A DNA stretch of 64,000 nucleotides from Aneurinibacillus soli (GCF_002355375.1 NZ_AP017312.1:3785001-3849000); one strand, 5' to 3'; shown: positions 43,000 through 53,658, counted from the first letter of the stretch. Notes: generated by a model not told the origin, from the letters alone. Translations and numbers: made by a program.

Positions 43000-44157
43000 T
43001 TAGACCTCCCCATGTGATGCCACTGCGATTTTCATACCGCGAATGAGCACATCGACAACTTCCGGGCGGCTGAATTCTGGCGGCGGAGCTTCGCCATTAC
43101 TGAGCATCTCACGAACTTTCGTACCGGAGAGAATCAAGCGGTCTTCCGCACCGTGCGGGCATGTTTTGGTAGAAGCCATGTTCCCACATTTTTTGCAATA
43201 AAAGCTATGTTCAAAGAAGAGCGGCGTAATACCGAGTTCTTCTGCTGTAAAATTGCCGAAAATAAGCTGGGCATCATATGTGCCGTAGTAATTGCCAACG
43301 CCAGCATGATCGCGTCCGACGATGAAGTGTGTGCAGCCATAGTTTTTGCGAACCATGGCGTGGAAAATCGCTTCACGCGGGCCTGCGTAGCGCATTGCTG
43401 CCGGGAATACTGCGAGGAATACACGGTCAAGCGGGTAGTAATTCTCAAGCAGTACCTGATAGCTTTCCATTCGGATGTCCGCCGGAATATCGTCTGATTT
43501 GGTTTCCCCAACAAGCGGGTTCAAGAACAGACCATCGACAATTTCAAGTGCCGTTTTCTGAATGTATTCATGGGCGCGGTGCACCGGGTTGCGCGTCTGG
43601 AATCCTACTACCGTTCTCCAGCCACGCTCGGCAAATGCAGCACGTGTCTCGGTCGGATCAAGATAGAAAGAAGCGAACTGTTCTTTCTCCGGGCGATTCA
43701 CAAGGGTAATCGAACCCGCCACATATACATCCGGGCGCTCAAGCAGTTTCGCTACACCTGGATGAGCCGTATCGGCTGTGCCGTATACGTTTTCCGCTTC
43801 TTTTTGTTTATCTGGTGTGTACAGTTCAGAAATCTCGATTACACCATACACCGTACCATTGTAGACGAGCTTTGCTTTTTCACCTGCTTGTAGACGTTGT
43901 GCTTTGTCCTCCGTAACAGGAAGTGTGATCGGAATGCTCCACACCGTTCCGTCTGCGAGGCGCATCTCCTGCACAACTCGCTCATAATCGGCTTTGTTCA
44001 GAAAACCTGTTAGCGGGCTGAAAGCTCCGATTGCCAACAGTTCGAGATCAGATAGCGCAAATGCATCCAGTTCAATTTCTTGTGTAATGGCTGTTGTGTT
44101 GTAAGAAAGATCAACTCGGTTTATCAGTTGACCACCATGTGGTTGACTTGTACTCAT
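43000..44157 (-). CDS. sat: Sulfate adenylyltransferase
   Basis: The 385-residue ATP sulfurylase activates sulfate to APS. The nucleotide-binding motifs are [12 protein letters not shown] and [11 protein letters not shown] zinc site, CKKC-(8)-CPH, lies near residue 330. GAAGGAGCGGAGAAT precedes the ATG at 44157; the longer frame overlaps cysH. Confidence 0.95.
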   Translation of the reverse strand: MSTSQPHGGQLINRVDLSYNTTAITQEIELDAFALSDLELLAIGAFSPLTGFLNKADYERVVQEMRLADGTVWSIPITLPVTEDKAQRLQAGEKAKLVYNGTVYGVIEISELYTPDKQKEAENVYGTADTAHPGVAKLLERPDVYVAGSITLVNRPEKEQFASFYLDPTETRAAFAERGWRTVVGFQTRNPVHRAHEYIQKTALEIVDGLFLNPLVGETKSDDIPADIRMESYQVLLENYYPLDRVFLAVFPAAMRYAGPREAIFHAMVRKNYGCTHFIVGRDHAGVGNYYGTYDAQLIFGNFTAEELGITPLFFEHSFYCKKCGNMASTKTCPHGAEDRLILSGTKVREMLSNGEAPPPEFSRPEVVDVLIRGMKIAVASHGEV

Positions 44158-44177
44158 ATTCTCCGCTCCTTCTATAT

Positions 44178-44885
44178 TTATAAATGCAATCCGCATTCGG
44201 TCTTGCCTGTGCCGCTCCAACGTCCGTCGCGAGAGTCTCCCCCGCCTTCTACTTGTTGCGTACATGGGGCGCATCCGATGCTCGGATAATTTTGATCATG
44301 CAGTTTGTTATATGGAAGCTCATATAATCGGATATAGTTCCATACGTCTTCCCATGTCCAGTGAATCAGTGGGCAGATCTTAATCGAATGGAAGCGATTG
44401 TCCTGATTGATAAATTGCGTGTTTGCCCGTGTCGGTGACTGCTCACGGCGCAGACCAGACAGCCAGGCGACAGCGCCTGTCAGTGCGTCTTCTAACGGTT
44501 TGATCTTGCGCAGACGACAGCACACATTAGGGCTACTCTTCCACAATTCAGCTCCATGCTGTTCTTCTTGCTCGGCAAGGGTCAGATCCGGCTGCTTCAT
44601 TTCAATCTGCAATTTCGGATATTTCGCCCGCACTTCTGCAATCACGTCATACGTTTCTGTAAAATGAAGATTCGTATCAAGGAACACAATGTGCGCATCC
44701 GGTTTGACCCGGCTGATCAGATCAATCAGTACCATTCCTTCTGCACCGAAGCTACAGGCATATACCAGATCGTCCTTAAACTGTCCGTACGCCCATTTCA
44801 ATACATCGAGCGCGTCTTTATTTTGAAGCTGATCATTCAGCTCCTGGTAATGCTCCTCAGTAAGCGTTTCATACGATACACTCAT
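44178..44885 (-). CDS. cysH: Phosphoadenylyl/adenylyl-sulfate reductase
   Basis: The protein has 235 residues. The CC ([11 protein letters not shown]) and CxxC (IGCAPCTQ) cysteine pairs bind a 4Fe-4S cluster, as in APS/PAPS reductases of Bacillus. The C-terminal TECGLHL carries the catalytic Cys. It reduces activated sulfate to sulfite. The ATG at 44885 follows GGAGGAATTTGAGG, just after the cysP stop. Confidence 0.95.
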   Translation of the reverse strand: MSVSYETLTEEHYQELNDQLQNKDALDVLKWAYGQFKDDLVYACSFGAEGMVLIDLISRVKPDAHIVFLDTNLHFTETYDVIAEVRAKYPKLQIEMKQPDLTLAEQEEQHGAELWKSSPNVCCRLRKIKPLEDALTGAVAWLSGLRREQSPTRANTQFINQDNRFHSIKICPLIHWTWEDVWNYIRLYELPYNKLHDQNYPSIGCAPCTQQVEGGGDSRDGRWSGTGKTECGLHL

Positions 44886-44887
44886 CC

Positions 44888-45967
44888 TCAAATTCCTCCT
44901 CCCTGATCATGAACGGTACTTTTTTCCTGTCGGATAGTACGGGACAGACTGAGTAAACCAATAGTAGCAACAAATACACTTACGATCACAATCAATACAT
45001 ATGGATTCGGCTGTAATAACAGATTCACCATCGCATACGATACGACAAGCGATGTGACAGGGGAGACGATCCACACCTTTATAATCTGGCGGATCACATT
45101 TTTCTGCCATAGACGGAATCCATTCTCCGCCGTACCAACACCAAGAATGGCACACGTTGTAGCCTGGACAAGCGGCACCGGAATCCCAAACACGGAGGCA
45201 ATAATGACCAGTAGTCCACCTGTGAACGAGACGGCACTTCCTTGAAGAAGAGACAGCGATGTAATCTTCTTGCCATTCGTCTCCAGCACTTTGCCACCAA
45301 GCAGAATCGCCCCTACGGCTACGAACAGGCCGCCAATCCAGATGCCTGCCTCCGTCGTCATGATTTTGGCACCGACAAGCGGACCAACGGCATTCGCTAC
45401 ATTGTTCATCCCAGCTGAGAATGCTTCAACCGCACCACCCGTTATCAGCAGATAACTAAGCCAACGCCGCCAGCTTCCCTGCCCCCGCAAAGCTGGCCAC
45501 TTCCGCTCGGCTCTCCCAATCAGCTTGCCAAATGTAAAGGCAATCCCAAATGCTACGATTGGAACGAGAATCCAGAACGAGACGATAACCGCTAGATTGG
45601 CGACGAACAGCTCCCGATAAGCAAGCCCAACCCCTACAATCGAGCCGACCGTTACCTCACTCGTTGAGAGCGGTATTCCCATCATATTGGCGAAAAACAG
45701 CGTTAGCGTGGCAGAAGCGAGAATTACGATAACCGTCTGTACACTAAGCAGATGGGTCGGAACAATGCCACCGCCAATTGTTTTCACAACTTCTCCGCCA
45801 CCAATCACTGCGCCCAACAGCGCTGCTACTGCCACAATAACCATCGCCAGACGCTTATTACGGATGGCCCCACCGCCATATGCAGCACCCATCGAAGCAG
45901 CGGTTCCGCTCGCTCCGATATTCATAGCAAAAAACAGTCCGACTCCGATGGCAATATACGTAAGCAT
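44888..45967 (-). CDS. cysP: Sulfate permease of the PiT (inorganic phosphate transporter) family
   Basis: The 359-residue protein has about ten hydrophobic helices and the repeated GANN-type motif of the PiT family in both halves ([16 protein letters not shown] and [19 protein letters not shown]). In B. subtilis the PiT member in the cysH operon, CysP, takes up sulfate, and the same context applies here. Its ATG overlaps the preceding TAA (TAATG). Confidence 0.9.
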   Translation of the reverse strand: MLTYIAIGVGLFFAMNIGASGTAASMGAAYGGGAIRNKRLAMVIVAVAALLGAVIGGGEVVKTIGGGIVPTHLLSVQTVIVILASATLTLFFANMMGIPLSTSEVTVGSIVGVGLAYRELFVANLAVIVSFWILVPIVAFGIAFTFGKLIGRAERKWPALRGQGSWRRWLSYLLITGGAVEAFSAGMNNVANAVGPLVGAKIMTTEAGIWIGGLFVAVGAILLGGKVLETNGKKITSLSLLQGSAVSFTGGLLVIIASVFGIPVPLVQATTCAILGVGTAENGFRLWQKNVIRQIIKVWIVSPVTSLVVSYAMVNLLLQPNPYVLIVIVSVFVATIGLLSLSRTIRQEKSTVHDQGGGI

Positions 45968-46170
45968 TATGCTTCCACCACGTAGCCGCGCCCCGGACCT
46001 GCCGGTTTCTTCTCGATAATCGCAAGCTCCCTCACTGGCTTGTTTGGAATAAAGTAACGTTCCAGTTCATTCTGTGCACTATGGAATGCTTTTTCTTCAC
46101 TTTCATGCAGGATGACAAGCCCTGCTGTTGTTCCATCCGCGAAGGTTGCTTCAAATTTGTACAGAAACAT
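45967..46170 (-). CDS. DUF3906 family protein
   Basis: The 67-residue protein begins MFLYKFEATFADGTTAGLVILHESEEKAF, which I recognise as DUF3906. The function is unknown. It lies inside the sulfate assimilation operon and is translationally coupled to cysP (TAATG). That suggests a role in sulfite/sulfate metabolism. AAAGGGGGGGAGAACC precedes the ATG. Confidence 0.85.
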   Translation of the reverse strand: MFLYKFEATFADGTTAGLVILHESEEKAFHSAQNELERYFIPNKPVRELAIIEKKPAGPGRGYVVEA

Positions 46171-46209
46171 GGTTCTCCCCCCCTTTTCATCACCCGCTAT
46201 TCGATTCAG

Positions 46210-47829
46210 TTATGGCAACTGCTGAAGCACAGCTTCTACTCGCTCAGAGAATGGCTCCGTGCCAACTCGTTGCGCGAAATGGAAGAAACTTTCCCCTTCC
46301 TGCTTCTCTTCTTTATAGAACGCCACAAGCTGCAATACGACATGCGGCAGTTTCTCCGCCAGAATGCGCCCTTTGAGCTTCTCGTTAAACTTAGCTTCCA
46401 GCCCTAATGTACCGCCAACAAAAATATCGAACGCCGCCTGCATGCCATCTTCTGTCTTCACCAGCGCACCCTGGAATCCGATATCAGCAATATTGCGCTG
46501 GCCGCAAGAATTCGGGCAGCCGATCATATGCATGCGGATCGGTTCATCCAGCTCAATGTTTTCATCCAGGAATGAAGCAAGCTGGCGCATTCTTTCTTTT
46601 GTCTCCACAAGTGCGAGATTACAGAACTCGTTGCCCGTGCAAGAAACCGCAAAAGCTGTGAAGTGCTTCGGTTCCGGCGTCAGACGCTCAAGCGCACGCT
46701 CTTTCAAAAGTGCCGGCACGCTCGCATCCGGTATATCTGCAATCACAATGTTCTGGGAATTACATGTGCGAAGTGAACCATTGCCATACTGATCTGCCAG
46801 ACGTGCCAGCTCTTCCAGTTCATTCGCATCCAGACGACCAACCGGAACCGAAAGCCCAACATAGTTCAGCCCTTCCTGACGCTGTTTGTGAACACCCGTG
46901 AAGTAGCCTGCATTCCAACCGATTGTCCGGTCATCTCCGGCAGTTTCTAGCTCACCTGTTTTCTCCTTCAATACAGCCAGGAACTTCTCAGCTCCCCAGT
47001 CCGCTATAAGGAACTTGAGCCGTGCGTGATGACGCTTCTCACGATAGCCATAGTCACGAAAAATCTCCGTAACCGCAACCGATACTTCCACAACTTCCTC
47101 TGGACGGATAAAAGCGTCCAGCTTTTGTGCCAAATACGGACGTGCTGACAATCCGCCACCGACCCAGATATGGAAGCCGATCACTTCTTCCCCATTGATC
47201 ACTTTAGAAGCCGGGGTAAAGGCCAGGTCATTAATTTCTGCATGACCTGCATTGTATACATTAGATGAAATAGAAATTTTGTATTTACGCGGCAGATTCG
47301 AGAAATCGCGGTTCCCAAGGAATGTATCGCTCAACTGCTTTACAAGCGACGTTGTATCAATCAACTCATACGGATCAATTCCCGCCAGCGGATTGCCGAC
47401 AATCGTCCGTGGACAATCGCCACATGCTTCAAATGAAGACAAATCAACCGCTGCCAATCGATCAAAAATATCCGGCAATTGTTCTACTGTAAGCCAGTGA
47501 AACTGGATCGCCTGCCGCGTTGTGATGTCAACAAGATCACGGCCATAATCACGGGCAATCCCTGCGAGCGTACGTGCCTGCTCTCCAGACAGAATACCGG
47601 ACGGAATCCGAACCCGCATCATGAAGTAGCCATCGCTTTTTGGCTTCTGCTGATAAACCCCTGCCCATTTAAACAAATCCATGTCTTCAGCTGGAATGGA
47701 GTCAAATCCGTTTTTGGAAAAGTTGTCCCGGATGTCCTCAATAATATCCAGGCCGTCTTTTTGAAGCTTCACGATTTCCATCTTGTTCAGCTTCTCCTTG
47801 TTCGCTTCCCATACTGGTTTGTATCCCAT
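46210..47829 (-). CDS. Assimilatory sulfite reductase (nitrite/sulfite reductase family)
   Basis: The 539-residue enzyme carries siroheme and a 4Fe-4S cluster. The cluster cysteines are in CTGNEFCNLA and GCPNSCGQ. Arg/Lys-rich substrate motifs (MMRVRIPSG, VDITTRQAIQFHW) are present. The single-subunit form probably accepts electrons from ferredoxin. In the sulfate operon it reduces sulfite to sulfide. I chose the second ATG (47829), six bases from GGGAG. Confidence 0.92.
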   Translation of the reverse strand: MGYKPVWEANKEKLNKMEIVKLQKDGLDIIEDIRDNFSKNGFDSIPAEDMDLFKWAGVYQQKPKSDGYFMMRVRIPSGILSGEQARTLAGIARDYGRDLVDITTRQAIQFHWLTVEQLPDIFDRLAAVDLSSFEACGDCPRTIVGNPLAGIDPYELIDTTSLVKQLSDTFLGNRDFSNLPRKYKISISSNVYNAGHAEINDLAFTPASKVINGEEVIGFHIWVGGGLSARPYLAQKLDAFIRPEEVVEVSVAVTEIFRDYGYREKRHHARLKFLIADWGAEKFLAVLKEKTGELETAGDDRTIGWNAGYFTGVHKQRQEGLNYVGLSVPVGRLDANELEELARLADQYGNGSLRTCNSQNIVIADIPDASVPALLKERALERLTPEPKHFTAFAVSCTGNEFCNLALVETKERMRQLASFLDENIELDEPIRMHMIGCPNSCGQRNIADIGFQGALVKTEDGMQAAFDIFVGGTLGLEAKFNEKLKGRILAEKLPHVVLQLVAFYKEEKQEGESFFHFAQRVGTEPFSERVEAVLQQLP

Positions 47830-47846
47830 CGTCATCTCCCTTTCTT

Positions 47847-48683
47847 CTATTGAATATTTGCCGAGCCGACTGTGGCTTCGACTTGTGGCAGGTGGCGTAT
47901 CAGCCCCTGCCCGCTGCTTTGGAATACGTGCTGCTTAGACTCGAACCAGGCCAGTTTCTCCCGCAGCTTTACCACATCACCCACGATAATAATAGCCGGC
48001 GAGGTGAAGCCCGCACGCTTTACATCATCTATAATAGTAGCAAGCGTTCCAACAAGCGTATCCTGCTGATCGATGTACGTTCCCCAACGAACGAGTGCTA
48101 CCGGTGTATGATCTGCACGACCATGGAACAACAATGCACTCACAATCTCAGGAAGATTCCCTACTCCCATATAAAAAACAAGTGTATCAACCGCTGTCGC
48201 AAGCTTTTCCCACTCAATCGTTGTTGGCTGGCCCGCCTTTGCATGACCGGTAACGATTGCAAATGATGAGCCGTACTCCCGATGTGTCACCGGGATACCT
48301 GCATATGCTGGGGCAGCGATGCCTGCCGTAACACCCGGTACAATTTCAAACGGAATGCCTACTTCTACACAAGCTTCCGCTTCTTCACCACCGCGTCCGA
48401 ATACGAACGGATCGCCACCCTTCAGTCGTACGACTTGCTTGCCTGCCTGCGCATAGCGCACCAGTTCCTGATTAATCTGCTCCTGTGGCATGCTGTGATT
48501 ACCCGATAACTTCCCACAGTACACAAGCTTTGCTTCATTCCGGGCGTATGTCAGCAGATGAGGGTGAACAAGCCGATCATATACGATCACATCTGCCTGT
48601 TTGATCAACTCTGCACCCCGTATCGTAATTAACTTTGGATCTCCTGGGCCTGCTCCTACCAGGTATACTTTTCCTGTTCGCAT
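47847..48683 (-). CDS. cobA: Uroporphyrinogen-III C-methyltransferase
   Basis: The 278-residue SAM-dependent enzyme makes precorrin-2 for siroheme, the cofactor of the neighbouring sulfite reductase. Motifs are VGAGPGDPKLITIRG at the N terminus, RLKGGDPFVFGRGGEE and PGVTAGIAAPAYAGIPVTHR. It is the first gene behind the minus-strand S-box riboswitch. GAGGGAGAAAG precedes the ATG. Confidence 0.95.
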   Translation of the reverse strand: MRTGKVYLVGAGPGDPKLITIRGAELIKQADVIVYDRLVHPHLLTYARNEAKLVYCGKLSGNHSMPQEQINQELVRYAQAGKQVVRLKGGDPFVFGRGGEEAEACVEVGIPFEIVPGVTAGIAAPAYAGIPVTHREYGSSFAIVTGHAKAGQPTTIEWEKLATAVDTLVFYMGVGNLPEIVSALLFHGRADHTPVALVRWGTYIDQQDTLVGTLATIIDDVKRAGFTSPAIIIVGDVVKLREKLAWFESKQHVFQSSGQGLIRHLPQVEATVGSANIQ

Positions 48684-48738
48684 CTTTCTCCCTCATTTCT
48701 TCAAGTAAGTTTATAAGGTTAATGTGTTTATAACGTGC

Positions 48739-48770
48739 AAAAAGCCCTTCCTCGTAAAAGAAGAAGGGCG
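48739..48770 (-). terminator. Riboswitch-controlled terminator before cobA
   Basis: On the minus strand GCCCTTC / GAAGGGC is followed by a T-run. It lies between the S-box aptamer and cobA. Confidence 0.85.
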
Positions 48771-48794
48771 TAATCACCGTAACGGCATCCCCCT

Positions 48795-48905
48795 CTTCCT
48801 CATCTTCAAGCATGCGCTTCTGGAGTTGGCACCGTTCAAACCGCTATGGTTTAATGGTTGCCGAGGCATCATCGGGCCAGTCCCTCTGCCTCTCTGGATA
48901 AGAAA
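48795..48905 (-). promoter_or_regulatory. SAM-I (S-box) riboswitch upstream of the sulfate operon
   Basis: The minus strand shows the S-box core AGAGGGACTGGCCCGATGA, CTCGGCAACC and GGTGCCAACTCC. These are closed by a P1 helix between CTTTCTTATC and GATGAGGAAG. The terminator at 48739-48770 is the expression platform. When SAM is abundant the whole cobA-to-cysC operon should be switched off. Confidence 0.96.
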
Positions 48906-48947
48906 GAAGAAATCATATTTGTTTAATGGGATTTATAACTGAGTCTG

Positions 48948-48976
48948 ATTATATACTCACTTTTCGGAAACATCAA
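48948..48976 (-). promoter_or_regulatory. Sigma-A promoter of the sulfate operon
   Basis: On the minus strand TTGATG (48976-48971) and TATAAT (48953-48948) are 17 bp apart, about 45 bp upstream of the S-box aptamer. Confidence 0.8.
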
Positions 48977-48995
48977 GTTTTTATTTAATTCATAA

Positions 48996-49014
48996 ATGAC
49001 GAATTTTAAGTCAT
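48996..49014. promoter_or_regulatory. Candidate upstream activator site for the sigma54 regulator
   Basis: The inverted repeat ATGAC-N9-GTCAT is centred about 75 bp upstream of the sigma54 -24 element of gabT. It is a suitable position for the enhancer-binding protein encoded at 52002-53657. It also lies just upstream of the divergent sulfate promoter. Confidence 0.5.
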
Positions 49015-49074
49015 AATAGAATTATATTATGATGGTTTTACGTGAAAAATCGTTATTTTCTCTGTGTTTTAAAG

Positions 49075-49092
49075 TTGGCATCATTATTGCAT
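49075..49092 (+). promoter_or_regulatory. Sigma54 promoter of gabT
   Basis: TTGGCA and TTGCAT carry the essential GG and GC doublets with exactly ten bases between them, the -24/-12 spacing required by sigma54. The site is about 45 bp upstream of the gabT start. Confidence 0.85.
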
Positions 49093-49132
49093 AACCTTTA
49101 TTGTAATTACACATATAGGAGGTCCTTACCCC

Positions 49133-50488
49133 ATGTCTTATAAATTTGCCAATGTAAAAACACCAGTACCAGGCCCGAAAGCACAAGAACTGCTCAACCG
49201 TCGCCAGCAGTATGTTCCAAAAGGCGTCAGCTATGGCATCCCTACATTTGTAGAACGCGCGGAAGGCGCACTCCTTACTGACGTAGACGGCAACACATTC
49301 ATCGATTTCGCAGGCGCAATCGGTACAATCAACGTTGGTCACTGTGCACCAGAAGTTGTCGAAGCCCTGCACGATCAAGTTGACAAATACATTCATACAG
49401 GCTTCAACGTTATGATGTACGACTCATACATTGAACTTGCAGAGCGTTTGGCTAAACTCGCACCAGGAGATCATGATAAACAAGTTATGTTCCTCAACAG
49501 TGGCGCAGAGGCAGTGGAAAACGCTGTTAAAATCGCTCGTAAATATACAAAACGCCCGGCTGTTATCGTATTCTCACGTGGTTTCCACGGTCGTACGCTG
49601 CTGACTATGTCAATGACAAGTAAAGTAAAACCTTACAAATATGAATTCGGTCCATTCGCATCTGAAATCTATAAAGCACCATACCACTACTCATACCGTC
49701 GTCCAGAAGGCATGACAGAGGAAGATTACGACACATACATCCTCGATGAGTTCAAAACATTCCTCAAAGGCGATGTTGCACCAGAAATGGTCGCAGCTGT
49801 TGTTATGGAACCTGTACAAGGAGAAGGCGGTTTCGTCGTTCCATCACAAAAATTCGTACAAGGCGTAGCTAAGATTTGTAAAGAACACGGCATGCTGTTC
49901 GTAGCGGATGAAATCCAAACAGGCTTCTGCCGCACAGGTAAAACATTTGCCATCGAACACTTCGATGTTGTACCGGATCTGATGACAGTTTCTAAATCAC
50001 TAGGTGCAGGTGTACCGATCAGTGGTGTTATCGGTCGCAAAGAAATCATGGAAGCAGCAAACCCAGGCGAACTCGGCGGCACATACGCAGGAAGCCCACT
50101 CGGTTGCCGCGCAGCACTGGCTGTACTCGATATCATTGAAAAACACGATCTCAACAAAAAATCAAACGATGTCGGTGCTAAAGTTATGGAGCGCTTCGCC
50201 CGTCTTGCTGAGAAATACGATATAATTGGAGATGTGCGTGGCCTTGGCGCGATGTGCGCAATTGAGTTTGTTATGGACCGTGCAACACGCGAACCAAACA
50301 AAGACGTTGTAACTCACCTCGTTGCTGAAGCTAACAAACGTGGACTTATTACATTAAACGCTGGTCTATTTGGCAATGTGCTTCGCGTATTAATGCCACT
50401 CGTAATCACAGATGAGCAGCTTGAAGAAGGCCTCGATATCATCGAAGAATCACTCGCAGTCGCTGTGTCCGCACTACAAAACCGCTAA
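49133..50488 (+). CDS. gabT: 4-aminobutyrate aminotransferase
   Basis: The 451-residue class III PLP aminotransferase converts GABA and 2-oxoglutarate to succinate semialdehyde and glutamate. The PLP lysine is in TVSKSLGAGVPISGVIGR. NSGAEAVENAVKIAR, GFHGRTLL and DEIQTGFCRTGK are family motifs. ATAGGAGGTCCTTACCCC precedes the ATG. It is the first gene of a catabolic operon with an aldehyde dehydrogenase. Other omega-amino acids are possible substrates. Confidence 0.92.
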   Translation: MSYKFANVKTPVPGPKAQELLNRRQQYVPKGVSYGIPTFVERAEGALLTDVDGNTFIDFAGAIGTINVGHCAPEVVEALHDQVDKYIHTGFNVMMYDSYIELAERLAKLAPGDHDKQVMFLNSGAEAVENAVKIARKYTKRPAVIVFSRGFHGRTLLTMSMTSKVKPYKYEFGPFASEIYKAPYHYSYRRPEGMTEEDYDTYILDEFKTFLKGDVAPEMVAAVVMEPVQGEGGFVVPSQKFVQGVAKICKEHGMLFVADEIQTGFCRTGKTFAIEHFDVVPDLMTVSKSLGAGVPISGVIGRKEIMEAANPGELGGTYAGSPLGCRAALAVLDIIEKHDLNKKSNDVGAKVMERFARLAEKYDIIGDVRGLGAMCAIEFVMDRATREPNKDVVTHLVAEANKRGLITLNAGLFGNVLRVLMPLVITDEQLEEGLDIIEESLAVAVSALQNR

Positions 50489-50514
50489 TTGATCAGACGA
50501 AAGGAGCGTAACCC

Positions 50515-51951
50515 ATGACTCAAACCGTAGAAAAGAAACACCTGTATCTTGCAGGCGAAAAGAAGGAAGCCTCTTCCTACAAACAGCTCCGCTCCCCACA
50601 TACTGGGGAGGTTATCGCTGACGTGGCCGTTGGAACACGTGCGGACATGAAAAAAGCGATCGACCATGCGGACATCGCTGCGAAAGAAATGGCAAAAATG
50701 CCGGCCCACCGCCGCGCTGCTATCCTGCAGGAGGTATCTCGCCTGCTCGCTGAGCGAAAAGAAGAAGCTGCACGTATTCTTGCTCTTGAAGCGGCGAAGC
50801 CAATCACGGTTGCACGTGGCGAAATCGCCCGTACAGTCGAAACGTATCAGTTCGCAGCTGACGAAGCACGCCGCCTGCATGGTGAAACCATTCCTCTCGA
50901 TGCGTCTGCCATGGGTGAGAATCGCGTAGCGTACACCGTTCGTGAGCCGCTTGGCGTTGTAGGTGCTATTACACCTTTCAACTTCCCGTTCAACCTGGTA
51001 GCACACAAACTTGGACCTGCATTCGCAGCTGGCAACGTTGTCGTTCTCAAACCAGCCGATCAAACACCGCTATCTTCTTACTTCATCGCGGATCTATTTG
51101 AAGAAGCAGGGTTGCCAGCAGGCGCTCTTCAGGTCATTCCTGGACCGGGCAGCGAAGTAGGCGATGAGCTGACAATCGATCCGCGTGTGAAGCTTGTTAC
51201 GTTCACAGGTAGCCCGGAAGTCGGTACGCTGATCCGCCAGAAAGCAGGACTGAAACGCGTGGTGCTTGAACTTGGTTCGAACTCTGGTCTGATCATTGAC
51301 GAAGGTTATGATATCGACCGTATTGTGAAACGCACCGTAACAGGAGCATTCACATTCATGGGCCAGGTATGCATCTCCCTGCAGCGCATCTATGTACATC
51401 GTTCACTGTACGATGCATTTGTCGAAAAATTCGTAGTGGAAACAAACAATCTTCGCATCGGTGATCCGCTTGATGAGAGTACAGACATCTCAGCTCTGAT
51501 CTCACAACGCGATGTAGACCGGATTGCGGAATGGGTAGACGAAGCCCACAAACTTGGCGCACGCGTGCTGACAGGCGGTACAGAAGGCAGCATCGTGAAG
51601 CCAACTGTGATCGTCGATGTTCCACCTCATGCTAAAGTAAGCTGCCAGGAAACATTTGCCCCAGTTGTGGTCATCAGCCCATACGATGAGCTAGATGAAG
51701 CAATCGACGCGGTGAACGATTCCCGTTTCGGACTGCAAGCTGGATTCTATACCAATGATATCGAACGTGCTTTCTATGCATCAGATCGCCTTGAAGTGGG
51801 CGGCGTGATGATTAACGACTTCCCTACTTTCCGTGTTGACCAAATGCCATACGGCGGTGTAAAAGAAAGCGGAATGGGACGCGAAGGCATTAAATATGCA
51901 ACAGAAGAAATGACCGAGATGAAGCTGATCTGCTTTAACCGCAACCGCTAA
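50515..51951 (+). CDS. Aldehyde dehydrogenase, probably succinate-semialdehyde type
   Basis: This 478-residue NAD(P)-dependent enzyme has the catalytic Cys in GQVCISLQR and the general base Glu in VLELGSNSG. The Rossmann motif TFTGSPEVG and the PFNFPFNLVAHKLGPA stretch are also present. By position after gabT it should oxidise succinate semialdehyde to succinate. The sequence alone does not prove that substrate. AAAGGAGCGTAACCC precedes the ATG. Confidence 0.88.
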   Translation: MTQTVEKKHLYLAGEKKEASSYKQLRSPHTGEVIADVAVGTRADMKKAIDHADIAAKEMAKMPAHRRAAILQEVSRLLAERKEEAARILALEAAKPITVARGEIARTVETYQFAADEARRLHGETIPLDASAMGENRVAYTVREPLGVVGAITPFNFPFNLVAHKLGPAFAAGNVVVLKPADQTPLSSYFIADLFEEAGLPAGALQVIPGPGSEVGDELTIDPRVKLVTFTGSPEVGTLIRQKAGLKRVVLELGSNSGLIIDEGYDIDRIVKRTVTGAFTFMGQVCISLQRIYVHRSLYDAFVEKFVVETNNLRIGDPLDESTDISALISQRDVDRIAEWVDEAHKLGARVLTGGTEGSIVKPTVIVDVPPHAKVSCQETFAPVVVISPYDELDEAIDAVNDSRFGLQAGFYTNDIERAFYASDRLEVGGVMINDFPTFRVDQMPYGGVKESGMGREGIKYATEEMTEMKLICFNRNR

Positions 51952-52001
51952 TCGCGAAGCGCTTGTCAATGACGGCGCCCTGCACATAAAGGAGACGTCT
52001 C

Positions 52002-53657
52002 ATGACAACAAAGTTTGATCCTGCACCATTTCTTGACCAATTTGCTCTCGGCTTTTGCCGGCTTGACGAAGATGTTCTCCAGTACAACGAACGGATTAAA
52101 GAATGGTATCTTATGAATGGCTGGACGGTGGATACGCTTGCCGGGCATATCCATCGTCGCCTGACAAGTGGTGACACACAGTTTGCACTCGATGGGTATC
52201 TCTGGGAAGGACATATTCCAGCAGACACTCATGCTTCCATATGGGTCGTATTCCCACATGAGACAAAAATCTTGCATGCACCAGAAGAATATGAGCATCT
52301 GTACGCTGAATTACAAAGCGTATTTGACGCTTCGTATGACGAGATTTTCGTTACGGATGGCGCAGGCTACACCGTTCGGGTCAATAGTGCGTGCGAACGC
52401 AATTACGGACTTGCAGCCGAAGATATCATTGGACGACACGTTAATGATCTTGTCGCAGATGGCATTTTTTCACGCTCCGCGACCCTTGATGTCATCAAGA
52501 AGCGAGAGCGTATTAACCTCATTCAAGAGACGCAGAACGGACGGAAGTTACTGGTTACCGCAACACCCGTGTTCTCATCAGATGGTGAAGTCATCCGGGT
52601 CGTTAGTAACTCACGTGACATTACCGAGCTTCTACACCTGCGTGAACAACTAGACCAGCTGCAAGAGAGGGTCGAAAGTTACGAGGAAGCTCTCCAAAAC
52701 CAGGAAGCATCCTCCGGCATGACACTGACTGTACGCAGTCCAGCCATGCTGAAAATTCTAGCTAAAGTAGAAAAAGTAGCCCGGGTAGACAGTACGATTC
52801 TTCTGCTCGGTGAATCGGGTGTCGGTAAAACCCACCTCGTTCACTACCTGCACAATTTAAGTGCACGCCGGGCTGCCCCACTTCTTTCTATCAACTGTAG
52901 TGCCCTGCCGGAATCACTCATTGAATCCGAGCTGTTCGGCTATGAGTCCGGTGCTTTCTCCGGTGCGTTGCAGAAGGGTAAAAAAGGGTTGTTTGAAGCG
53001 GCAAACGGGGGCACGTTGTTCCTTGACGAGATCGGAGAGCTGCCGTTAACTGTACAGGCTAAGCTGCTTACTGCCCTGCAGGAACGGAAGTTTTTCCGCG
53101 TCGGCGGCACCACCCCTGTTCATGTAGATGTACGTATCATCGCCGCCACGAATCAAGATTTAAAACAAAAAGTGGAGACCAAGACGTTCCGCAGCGACCT
53201 CTATTACCGGTTAAATGTCATTCCCATCACCGTTCCCCCACTGCGCGAACGACGGGAGGATATTGTCCCACTAGCCTTACGCTTCCTTGATGAATTCAAG
53301 GAGCAGTACGGCATCGCTAAGCGCCTTACTCACACAGGTGCAGAGGAGCTTAGGCGGGCGTCCTGGCAGGGAAACATCCGGGAGCTGCGTAATTTTCTTG
53401 AGCGTCTGGTCGTCACCGTTGACGAGGACGAGCTAACAGCGGCACACATCGCAGGCGCCTTAGCCGACGAACGCAATGAAGAGCCACCGGCACAGGTTTC
53501 CACCCTGCCGTTGAAAGAGCAGCTTGACTGGTACGAAGGCCAGATTGTACGACGGGCGTATGAGACATGCCGCAGTACGTACGAACTCGCCGAACTGCTG
53601 GGCATCAGTCAGTCCAGCGCGGTACGAAAAGTGAATAAATACGTAAAGGAAATATAA
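52002..53657 (+). CDS. Sigma54-dependent activator with PAS domain
   Basis: The protein has 551 residues. A PAS domain (about residues 105-215) is followed by a short coiled linker and the AAA+ domain. The AAA+ domain has Walker A GESGVGKT (near 270), the sigma54-contact loop GAFSGA (a variant of GAFTGA, near 318) and Walker [14 protein letters not shown]-terminal HTH ([21 protein letters not shown]) follows. It probably activates the upstream sigma54 promoter of gabT in response to a substrate sensed by PAS. AAAGGAGACGTCTC precedes the ATG. Confidence 0.93.
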   Translation: MTTKFDPAPFLDQFALGFCRLDEDVLQYNERIKEWYLMNGWTVDTLAGHIHRRLTSGDTQFALDGYLWEGHIPADTHASIWVVFPHETKILHAPEEYEHLYAELQSVFDASYDEIFVTDGAGYTVRVNSACERNYGLAAEDIIGRHVNDLVADGIFSRSATLDVIKKRERINLIQETQNGRKLLVTATPVFSSDGEVIRVVSNSRDITELLHLREQLDQLQERVESYEEALQNQEASSGMTLTVRSPAMLKILAKVEKVARVDSTILLLGESGVGKTHLVHYLHNLSARRAAPLLSINCSALPESLIESELFGYESGAFSGALQKGKKGLFEAANGGTLFLDEIGELPLTVQAKLLTALQERKFFRVGGTTPVHVDVRIIAATNQDLKQKVETKTFRSDLYYRLNVIPITVPPLRERREDIVPLALRFLDEFKEQYGIAKRLTHTGAEELRRASWQGNIRELRNFLERLVVTVDEDELTAAHIAGALADERNEEPPAQVSTLPLKEQLDWYEGQIVRRAYETCRSTYELAELLGISQSSAVRKVNKYVKEI

Positions 53658-53658
53658 G

